Assembly (NCBI GenBank): GCA_009711705.1
Contig: VENG01000008.1
Span: forward strand, 163,535 to 227,534
Reading direction: 5' to 3'
Origin: Bacillota bacterium
GTDB taxonomy: Bacteria > Bacillota > Desulfotomaculia > Desulfotomaculales > VENG01
Length of the DNA: 64,000 nucleotides
A program made the translations under genes and the position numbers. The notes under the pieces are model-generated. The model was not told the origin of the DNA. It ran no database searches and saw only the letters and a program-made list of their open reading frames with translations. Shown one piece after another: positions 57,413 through 64,000 of this stretch (positions are counted from its first letter, which is position 1; every line of letters begins with the position of its first letter).

Positions 57413-58051
57413 TCACCTCCTTTTTTGGGATAAGATAGTAAAGGAATTATCTATAAAACTCATTAATCGATGTCCTGCGCCGGTTAAATTAAAGCTTCCC
57501 CATAATGTACATAGTATCATTGCAGCCAGTATTTCTCTTGCGTAAATCCATGTAGTCTGTTGCAAAAAAATTATGGTTATTGTTAATAAAAAAATGATTA
57601 GCAGTGACATATATTTTAGTCGTTTGCGTCTTGTAGCGGATAAGATTGGAGCGGAAGGGGAATCTACAGGGGCAAAACGAATAACTGAGAAAAAGCAAAA
57701 TAGTATTGCCAACACTGACAGTATATCTAAGTAGAATATATTGACTGATGAAAGGTAAGAAGCAATTAAGGCTATGGCCAAAAATACAAAAGCAGTTACG
57801 GCAGCACATCGCCAGGGATTATTGGAATGAGCACCGCCTGCCGTAAACCTTAACAAAGCTATTGTAACCATACAGGTGATAATTTCCGGCAATACATTAA
57901 ATAAAAAACCAAGAGTGAGTATAACTGTTATATTCAATAAGTTGATGATTAACACTTCTATAACATAAGCGAGGACAGCTTCATTTTCATCTGATTGTCC
58001 TGTCCTTTTGGCTAAATGTCCTGCCCAGCGTTTGCTGAAAGATAAACTCAT
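57413..58051 (-). CDS. agrB: AgrB-like peptide-processing membrane protease
   Basis: A 212-residue protein with five to six membrane helices. The catalytic His and Cys lie in RFTAGGAHSNNPWRCAAVT, as in AgrB. It cuts and cyclises the AgrD peptide encoded next. ATG 58051 overlaps the stop of the upstream membrane protein gene as ATGA. No AgrC/AgrA pair is visible next to it; a membrane protein lies upstream and a GGDEF/HD-GYP protein downstream. Confidence 0.88.
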   Translation of the reverse strand: MSLSFSKRWAGHLAKRTGQSDENEAVLAYVIEVLIINLLNITVILTLGFLFNVLPEIITCMVTIALLRFTAGGAHSNNPWRCAAVTAFVFLAIALIASYLSSVNIFYLDILSVLAILFCFFSVIRFAPVDSPSAPILSATRRKRLKYMSLLIIFLLTITIIFLQQTTWIYAREILAAMILCTLWGSFNLTGAGHRLMSFIDNSFTILSQKRR

Positions 58052-58503
58052 ATCTTCCACCCACCCAATGCCGGGGTTTTGACCCTACTAATCACCAATG
58101 CAAGAATAAATAATATTACTGCCTGGGGAAGCCCAATTAATGTCCAAAGTAAACTATCATGTGATATGGTTTGCAGATTAAGGCCTATCGAATTAACCAA
58201 GCAAAGGTGAATTATCATTTCAAGGAATAGTAAAACTGCAACGCTGGCAGTGATAGCTATAAATCCCTTAGCTGGGGAAATGCGGGTTGCCTTTGTGACG
58301 AATAAAACACATAATAACAACGTTGCAATGGTATGAATTCCTAATGTAATAGGTAACGCCCTAATTATGGAACCCGTTATAGATATCACTGTCCCTGCTG
58401 CTATTATTGGTCCCCAGCGCAGTTGAATCCGTGCAAAAGCCAAACTTAAAGCAATGACACCTATAGTCTCGGGAATACCTTGTAAAAAAAATATAAAGTT
58501 CAT
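58048..58503 (-). CDS. Membrane protein upstream of agrB
   Basis: A 151-residue protein with about five membrane helices, starting MNFIFFLQGIPETIGVIAL. ATG 58503 follows GGAGGAG; the longer frame to 58566 has no clear site. The stop overlaps agrB by four bases, so it belongs to the agr operon. I do not recognise the family; a membrane sensor or peptide exporter partner is possible. Confidence 0.6.
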   Translation of the reverse strand: MNFIFFLQGIPETIGVIALSLAFARIQLRWGPIIAAGTVISITGSIIRALPITLGIHTIATLLLCVLFVTKATRISPAKGFIAITASVAVLLFLEMIIHLCLVNSIGLNLQTISHDSLLWTLIGLPQAVILFILALVISRVKTPALGGWKI

Positions 58504-58649
58504 GCTTCTCCTCCGCTTATCTTCTCTTGAAAAATACACTTTTTTATATATTTCTTTAAATTCCATATAAAACCTGCAAGTTTTGTAATTTTTATCAGCC
58601 TATGGAGTAGATAATAACCTTTAATAAACTTTTAGCGAAGGATATAGAT

Positions 58650-59246
58650 ATGAATCTCTACTGGAGTACCGAATTATTAATCTTGGCTTTAGCCACTGTG
58701 TTTAGCATAATTGGAAGTTTATTAATCATTAGATACGATTGGAAAAGATATGGCTTACTATTTATCATCAGCGGCCTGGTAGGTAATATCCTTTGTTACA
58801 TTTTTGTCAAAACAGGATTTTATTCATTTCCTGTGCGCCTTTTCCCCAAGATATCGATAATGCCCTTTGAGGCTATATTAACGGTATTTCCTTTTTACGT
58901 TCTGCTGGGTGTGAGATACAGCCCCAAATTATGGGCATACAAAATTCCTTTTTATTGGACAATAGTGCATTTAGGGATGTTAGGAGAAACGCTTGTCCTA
59001 AACAGTACGAAATTGATACAGTATAATTTCCAATGGGACTTCTGGGATTCCTATACCTGGTGGTGGATATATTTCCTGCTGTTTGACTGGATTGGCAATC
59101 TGATTGTTCCAGAAAAAGCACAAAGGCCTATCAGCCAGGATTCTTTTCGGTATGGTAAATGGGCCTGGATAGTATTTCATTTTATCCTTATCATAACCGT
59201 GTTCTTGGGGGGCCTTTACTTAGGTGGAGTAAGGTTCTTCCAATAG
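58650..59246 (+). CDS. CBO0543-like membrane protein
   Basis: A 198-residue protein with about six membrane helices and many aromatic residues (WDFWDSYTWWWIYFLL). The layout resembles the CBO0543 family of Firmicutes, of unknown function. It is transcribed away from the agr operon and is followed by a hairpin at 59261-59298. Confidence 0.6.
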   Translation: MNLYWSTELLILALATVFSIIGSLLIIRYDWKRYGLLFIISGLVGNILCYIFVKTGFYSFPVRLFPKISIMPFEAILTVFPFYVLLGVRYSPKLWAYKIPFYWTIVHLGMLGETLVLNSTKLIQYNFQWDFWDSYTWWWIYFLLFDWIGNLIVPEKAQRPISQDSFRYGKWAWIVFHFILIITVFLGGLYLGGVRFFQ

Positions 59247-59260
59247 CAGATAAAAAGTAA

Positions 59261-59298
59261 AGCGAAGGAAGGATTTTTTTAGTAATCCTTCCTTCGCT
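59261..59298. terminator. Hairpin after the CBO0543-like gene
   Basis: AGCGAAGGAAGGATT pairs perfectly with AATCCTTCCTTCGCT. It lies between convergent genes and may end both transcripts. Confidence 0.65.
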
Positions 59299-59348
59299 CC
59301 TGCTGTCAGGGATAAACCTTGCCACTGTGATAAGATTATTGTAATATT

Positions 59349-59582
59349 TTATTCTTTCACTTCATACCCGGCATCAGCGATTGCTTTCTTAACAGCATCT
59401 TCTTTAAGCTTATCGGGATTAAAGGTGGCAGTGACTTTTTTACCTTCCAGATCCACCTCTATCTTATCCACTCCTGCTTCGGTAAGGGACTTCTCCACTG
59501 CCATTTTGCAGTGATTGCAGGACATACCTTCTACGTTAAGGGTTACGGTTTTAGAGGAATTATTACCACAACAACACCCCAT
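59349..59582 (-). CDS. CopZ-like heavy-metal-binding (HMA) protein
   Basis: A 77-residue HMA domain protein with the metal motif GMSCNHCKMAVEKSL. The N-terminus has an extra cysteine cluster (MGCCCGNNSS) not present in standard copper chaperones. ATG 59582 follows AGGAGGTG. It probably binds copper or another soft metal in the cytoplasm. No copper ATPase is adjacent. The gap 59583-60223 upstream holds no convincing gene, only a 40-residue hydrophobic fragment. Confidence 0.82.
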   Translation of the reverse strand: MGCCCGNNSSKTVTLNVEGMSCNHCKMAVEKSLTEAGVDKIEVDLEGKKVTATFNPDKLKEDAVKKAIADAGYEVKE

Positions 59583-60223
59583 CAAAAACACCTCCTATTT
59601 AAGCTCAAGTTTTGTAGTTGAAAAGCCTAGCAATCCAACGGTAGCATATTATTCGGGTCACTGCAAGACTAAGAATAAAACCTATTGGGTTATTGATGCT
59701 CTGGCAGGTGCCCTTTTATTCTTGTCAAATAAAGATGTCGGCAAATGCCCGCTGCAATATGCTTTATGGTGTTGATAATTATCTTCTCTCGCTTGTTAGT
59801 TTTGGCAAATTGCTGTGAAAACTAGCTTTAAAAAGAAGGTGATCAGTGATTTTGGAAGGCGTTACAAGTCCAGTTATATTCTCAGTCAGTAGGGTTTTAT
59901 GTTTCTGGTTGTCTCCTGGTAGCGGGTTAAATAGTTAGTTGTAATGCAATTTGTATTTGTACCAGGAATTAACGCCATAATATTGCACGCAATGCAAAAG
60001 CATTTGGGTATATAGATTTTTGTATAATGCTGACTTTGCTTATATTTTTGGTGTTCCCCTCATTGATTATTATTTATCATAGCTAAGTTTCAGTATTGTG
60101 TTATTGCTAGTTAGGAGGTACTATATTATTAGTTCATTAATATATATGTTCATATTCAACTTGCCCTTGCAATCCTGATGTGATAGATTATATATACTAT
60201 TATATAGGAGGTCAATAATTACT

Positions 60224-60541
60224 ATGGGTTTCATTGAATATAATCCTACTAGAGGCGGTTTAAGACCTAAATCAGCTAAGCTAACCAAGACGCATTTAAT
60301 TCTTAGTTCTGACCTACACCAAGAGATTGGCGAAAATAGTGTTTCTGTAGCCTTTGATCCTGTTGATAAAATACTTAGGTTAACACCTGTCGAAAGTGGT
60401 GGCCTTAAGTTAACCGAAGGTAAATTACAAAGTAAAGGATTCGTTAATTTCTTTGGCATAGATAAAAAAGGGTTATTTGACGCAGAGTGGGATGAAAATG
60501 AGGGTGCCATATTTATTAAGATAAAGCGTGCAACTATATAG
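60224..60541 (+). CDS. Conserved-looking small protein of unknown function
   Basis: A 105-residue protein beginning MGFIEYNPTRGGLRPKSAKL, predicted to be mostly beta strands (VSVAFDPVDKILRLTPVE, then FFGIDKKGLFDAEW). AGGAGG lies upstream of the ATG at a rather long distance of 12 bases. A 17-bp perfect terminator follows. I do not recognise a family. Confidence 0.6.
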   Translation: MGFIEYNPTRGGLRPKSAKLTKTHLILSSDLHQEIGENSVSVAFDPVDKILRLTPVESGGLKLTEGKLQSKGFVNFFGIDKKGLFDAEWDENEGAIFIKIKRATI

Positions 60542-60547
60542 GTGTTG

Positions 60548-60594
60548 AATAATAAAAATTACCCAAGGATTTTCCGCGGGTAATTTTTATTATT
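60548..60594 (+). terminator. Terminator of the 105-residue protein gene
   Basis: AATAATAAAAATTACCC pairs with GGGTAATTTTTATTATT (60548-60564 and 60578-60594). Confidence 0.75.
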
Positions 60595-60630
60595 AATGGA
60601 ATAAAGTAGACGAACTTGGAGGTAAATAAT

Positions 60631-60873
60631 ATGTAATACTTCTTCTCTTGTACAAGAGGCTATTGCAGCAGCCCAAGAAGAAGGTGTAGAAACAGAATTA
60701 ATTTTTCTTGGAGATTATTTAATACAAGACTGTACAGGTTGTGAGGGATGCAAAGATACTTTCAAGTGCGTAATTGATGACGACATGCAAAAAATATATC
60801 CCCTTCTTTTGGAGGCAGATGGAATTATATTGGGTTCACCCACCTATTTCTATAATATATCGGCTGACATGAA
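60631..60873 (+). pseudogene. Truncated NADPH-dependent FMN reductase/flavodoxin gene
   Basis: A GGAGG site and ATG (60631) remain, but the N-terminal flavin-binding part is missing and the ATG runs straight into TAA. The remaining frame encodes NTSSLVQEAIAAAQEEG, CTGCEGCKDTFKCVIDDDM and ILGSPTYFYNISADMN, typical of iron-sulfur flavoproteins. It is cut off at its 3' end where the IS200/IS605-like end begins. Confidence 0.7.
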
Positions 60874-60892
60874 CTTTTATCTGATTTCTAAG

Positions 60893-60984
60893 ACTCCCAC
60901 TTCTATAAGTGGGAGTTTGCACTTTTTCTCTTCAGGTGGGGTTGAATCCCCACCTGAAGCCCCGATGTTCAGCTTTAGCTGAAC
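60893..60984. mobile_element. IS200/IS605-like end remnant
   Basis: Three perfect or near-perfect hairpins lie in a row: ACTCCCACTT/AAGTGGGAGT (60893-60916), TTCAGGTGGGG/CCCCACCTGAA (60931-60958) and GTTCAGCT/AGCTGAAC (60967-60984). Such palindromes with this wording occur at ends of IS605-family elements. The minus strand beyond it carries only a short frame with no intact TnpA or TnpB, so this is a relic. The interval to 61317 holds no gene. Confidence 0.5.
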
Positions 60985-61317
60985 GAGTTCATTGATAGGT
61001 ACTATAGTTTTAAAGTCTTTGCAGAAAATGACCGTTCGTGTTGGCTGAGCAGAGGTTAATGAAAACAATAAAGCTAAAAGCAAGATGTTGAAGGTAGAAT
61101 CGAAGAGTTAAGAAGAACATACAATTTGCGTACCTAGGCCTATTATGTCAGTGAGCACCAATACTGCCCTCATAAGCCCATATTTCAGTGAGTGGTATCT
61201 AAATTTTTTCCAGAGTTCGACAGCTTTCCCAAAGGTATTTTCTAAACAAACGTCTAATTATCCCCAATCCAAACTATTATTTCAAATTGTTCCAAGGGCA
61301 ATTGGGGGTGTGTGATT

Positions 61318-63714
61318 TTGAAGGAATTAATTGATTTGCGTAAGGAAAATGCTGAATTAAAATTAAAATTAGAGCAGAAAGAAAGCGAAATGCATTATAT
61401 ATTGGCGCAAGTTGTAGAACACTTGCCCAATCCCATAGTTTTAACAGATTTTAATAGTAGGATAACTTACGTAAATAAGTCTTTGGAAAGTCATACGGGC
61501 TACACACGCGCCGAGCTGATGAATGAACCAGTAGTCATCCTCAACGCTGAAAAAAATGCTGAAAAAATCCAAGAGGATATTTATAACCGTTTGCGATCAG
61601 GTGAAGTCTATGACAAAGAAATAATACAAAGAAGAAAAGACGGCAGCAGTTATCTTGGTGATTTTCTAATCTTCCCCATTTATAATGACGACACCATACC
61701 AATAGCCTGGGCTAGTGTTCAACAAGACATCACTAAACGAAAACAGGCTGAATGTACGCTGCACCAGCATGCGCATTTCCTTCAAACTTTACTTGAAACC
61801 ATACCCAACCCCGTTTTTTTTAAGGATACCGATGGTTTGTACCTGGGCTGTAATCCTGCATTTGAAGAATGGGTGGGATTGCCAAAGGAAAAGGTAATGG
61901 GAAGATCGGTTTACGATATTTGGCCTATAACTACAGCTAACGTATTAAAAACGATGGATGATGAGTTGATCAGTAAAATAGACACTCAGGTTTATGAGAC
62001 TACTATCCCACATCAAGATGGTTCTGAGCGTAATGTTGTTTTTTACAAATCCACTTATGTAACAGGCGGAAATGACAGCGTAGTAGGCGTGGTAGGTTTA
62101 ATCGTTGATATTACGGAAAGTAAGCGTACTGAAAGAATGCTGTGGGACGCTCTCGAAGAAGCAAAGCAGCGAGCTACGGAAATAACCGCTTTTTTAGAGA
62201 GTACCAGTGCAATATCCAATCAACAAGACTTTAAAGATACGGCCAAAGCTAATCTTGAAGCTTGTTTAAAACTTATAGAGGCACCTATAGGCTACATAAG
62301 GTTATACTCAGAGGATAGCATTGATAATGACTTTTTGCTAATAGATAATGGTAATTTTAAATGTGGTATTGATCCTTCCACTCCAATACCAATCCGCGGT
62401 CTTCCCGCACAAGCATGCAAAACGGGCAAGGTAGTATATGATAATGATTTTGCCAACAGCAAATGGTTTAATTGTCTACCAGACGGACATGTAAACGTTG
62501 AAAACGTGTTACTTGCGCCCATGGTTTGTAAGAATAAACCCAAAGGTATGATCGGTTTAGGGAACAAGCCAGGTGGTTTTAATAGTAACGATGTTAAGAT
62601 AGCAACTGTATTTGCCGAACATACTGCCATAGCACTGCAAAATAGTCAATTGCTGGATAATTTAATCCTATCAGTAGAAAACTATCGTACAATTTTTAAT
62701 GCAGTAAATGACGCTATAATACTGCACGAAATGGAAACAGGTAAAATTATTGATGCAAATAAAAAAGCCTGTCAATTGTATGGTTGCACGCACCATGAAT
62801 TATGCAGTCTAAATGTTGCAGACATTATTGCAGACGTTCCTCCATATACCATGGATAATGCTACCACCTTGATGCGCAGAGCATCTCGAGGTGAACCATT
62901 GCTTTTTGAATGGTTAGGCAAAGATAAATCAGGTGAGCACTTATGGGTAGAGGTAAATCTTAAAAGTGCAGTAATTCAGGGCAAGAAATATTTATTAGCT
63001 GTGACTCGTAATATTTCTGAACGGAAGAAAATGGAACAGGAAATGGCCCGTCTAGACCGGCTTAACCTGGTGGGGCAAATGGCAGCAGGGATTGGACATG
63101 AAGTTAGAAACCCAATGACGACTGTGCGTGGATTTTTGCAAATGTTTCAGGGTAAAAAAGAATTAACAACCTATAAAAAATACATGGATTTAATGATTGA
63201 AGAGTTAGATAGGGCCAACTCTATAATCACCCAATTCCTATCGCTGGCTAAGGACAAGCCTGTAGAAAAGAAAATGATGAACCTTACGAATATCATTGTA
63301 ACCATATTCCCATTAATCCAAGCAGAAGTTTTCAAATCTAATTTATACAGTCAGTTAGAGTTAAGTAATATACCTGATTTGTTAGTAGATGAAAAGGAAA
63401 TCAGACAATTAATTCTTAACCTTGTTCGTAATGGTCTGGAGGAAATGGAAGTCGGTAAAACGCTTACTATAAAAACTTTTACTGAGGCAAATGAAGTGAT
63501 TTTGGCCGTTAGCGATCAGGGTAAAGGAATTGAACCTGCTATTCTCGATAAATTGGGCACCCCGTTCCTAACAACAAAGGATGAGGGGACAGGGTTAGGG
63601 CTTGCGGTTTGTTTTAGTATAGCTGCCAGGCATAATGCCAGTATAGACGTAGAAACGAGTTCTGAGGGAAGTACCTTCTTTGTAAGGTTTAAACTTACCA
63701 ATTGGGAACGCTAA
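61318..63714 (+). CDS. Orphan multi-PAS/GAF sensor histidine kinase
   Basis: About 798 residues, no membrane helices. After a short coiled coil come PAS 1 (about 30-140), PAS 2 (about 150-275), GAF (about 295-445) and PAS 3 (about 455-570), then HisKA with the phospho-acceptor His in GIGHEVRNPMTTVRGF (about 590) and an HATPase domain (LNLVRNGLEEM, DQGKGIEPAI, GTGLGLAVC). TTG 61318 follows GGGGGTG at seven bases. No response regulator is adjacent. It resembles soluble KinA-type sporulation kinases; it could also be the missing kinase of the ANTAR regulator, but there is no direct evidence. Confidence 0.85.
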   Translation: MKELIDLRKENAELKLKLEQKESEMHYILAQVVEHLPNPIVLTDFNSRITYVNKSLESHTGYTRAELMNEPVVILNAEKNAEKIQEDIYNRLRSGEVYDKEIIQRRKDGSSYLGDFLIFPIYNDDTIPIAWASVQQDITKRKQAECTLHQHAHFLQTLLETIPNPVFFKDTDGLYLGCNPAFEEWVGLPKEKVMGRSVYDIWPITTANVLKTMDDELISKIDTQVYETTIPHQDGSERNVVFYKSTYVTGGNDSVVGVVGLIVDITESKRTERMLWDALEEAKQRATEITAFLESTSAISNQQDFKDTAKANLEACLKLIEAPIGYIRLYSEDSIDNDFLLIDNGNFKCGIDPSTPIPIRGLPAQACKTGKVVYDNDFANSKWFNCLPDGHVNVENVLLAPMVCKNKPKGMIGLGNKPGGFNSNDVKIATVFAEHTAIALQNSQLLDNLILSVENYRTIFNAVNDAIILHEMETGKIIDANKKACQLYGCTHHELCSLNVADIIADVPPYTMDNATTLMRRASRGEPLLFEWLGKDKSGEHLWVEVNLKSAVIQGKKYLLAVTRNISERKKMEQEMARLDRLNLVGQMAAGIGHEVRNPMTTVRGFLQMFQGKKELTTYKKYMDLMIEELDRANSIITQFLSLAKDKPVEKKMMNLTNIIVTIFPLIQAEVFKSNLYSQLELSNIPDLLVDEKEIRQLILNLVRNGLEEMEVGKTLTIKTFTEANEVILAVSDQGKGIEPAILDKLGTPFLTTKDEGTGLGLAVCFSIAARHNASIDVETSSEGSTFFVRFKLTNWER

Positions 63715-63981
63715 GACCACAATATGTCTCCGATTTTTGGGCAAATCTCTTCGCTATTTCAATCTATTAGCCAGAATCCTTTTAATATAATCAGGATTTA
63801 TTCCATTTAGGGAGTGGATTCCTGCCTAATGTGCCCAGTTTTTTCCCCTTCAATACGTGTATGCTCGTCAATTAGATATCTTCATATTACAGAAAATTTA
63901 CTATAGGTTCATCTATGCTGTAATTTTTCAACTCTTGCTTAAAAGAATTTTCTGTCAAAAGAGCAAGGAGATTGTATCATA

Positions 63982-64000
63982 ATGTCTAAATATCTTATAT
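63982..64000 (+). CDS. Possible gene start cut by the window edge
   Basis: ATG at 63982 follows AAGGAG at 11 bases and reads MSKYLI up to the window end. Too short to assign. The preceding 63715-63960 shows no gene. Confidence 0.25.

Noticed and set aside
59640..59775. Short hydrophobic frame downstream of the CopZ-like gene promoter region
   Set aside because: No ribosome-binding site and no convincing similarity; it may be a relic, but I cannot support a gene.

Overview
The window looks like a chromosomal segment of an anaerobic, spore-former-type Firmicute close to the Desulfotomaculum/Pelotomaculum (Peptococcaceae) group. This is inferred from gene content: a clostridial nif cluster with the NifI1/NifI2 switch proteins, acetyl-CoA synthase and CO dehydrogenase of the Wood-Ljungdahl pathway, HydF, a LutABC-like lactate module, an Agr-type peptide system and many ferredoxin-type proteins. 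I see no rRNA, tRNA, CRISPR array or intact transposase.

Layout. 1-8 kb: lactate-utilisation genes, a candidate large structured RNA, a ferredoxin-like sulfite-reductase fragment, a FadR-family regulator, an enoyl-CoA hydratase and a superoxide dismutase. 8.7-19.4 kb: nifH-I1-I2-D-K-E-N-B, a 2Fe-2S ferredoxin, an AnfO-like gene and nifV, all on the + strand. 19.5-21.1 kb: a HEPN/MNT toxin-antitoxin pair and a decayed nucleotidyltransferase. 21-28.5 kb: asnB and a five-gene split glutamate synthase operon. 29-31.6 kb: a LysR regulator diverging from a TauE/SafE exporter. 32-50 kb: a second asnB, amt-glnK, nadE, glnA, amt-aspA-hydF, a chemoreceptor-like protein with an EAL protein and a second glnK, a small Cys-rich protein, an ANTAR response regulator and a second glnA. 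50-54.5 kb: acsB and the CODH gene. 54.8-59.6 kb: CBS protein, GGDEF/HD-GYP protein, agrD, agrB, membrane proteins and a CopZ-like protein. 60-64 kb: decayed genes, an IS200/IS605-like end and a large orphan sensor kinase.

The main discovery candidate is a regulatory layer. The window holds 14 transcription attenuators of one design: one or two short stems with 6-base loops having a purine at position 1 and G at position 4 (consensus loop AATGAT), with the second stem sharing its 3' strand with an intrinsic terminator. This is the known target architecture of ANTAR antiterminators, and an ANTAR response regulator is encoded at 47.9 kb behind its own leader. The leaders precede nifH (two in tandem), both asnB genes, the glutamate synthase operon, both amt genes (one with two in tandem), both glnA genes (one with two in tandem), the chemoreceptor/EAL/glnK operon, a Cys-rich small protein and the ANTAR gene. 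Most follow a promoter of the form TTGCNN-N17-TATAAT. The reading is that nitrogen fixation, ammonium uptake, assimilation and a c-di-GMP/chemoreceptor module form one RNA-antitermination regulon.

Other observations: four related ~350-450 bp palindrome-rich intergenic repeats, a 112-bp MITE-like insertion with a 9-bp target duplication, an unannotated AgrD peptide gene, and an EAL gene lacking a usual start codon. All statements come from reading the sequence; no alignment, folding or database search was run.
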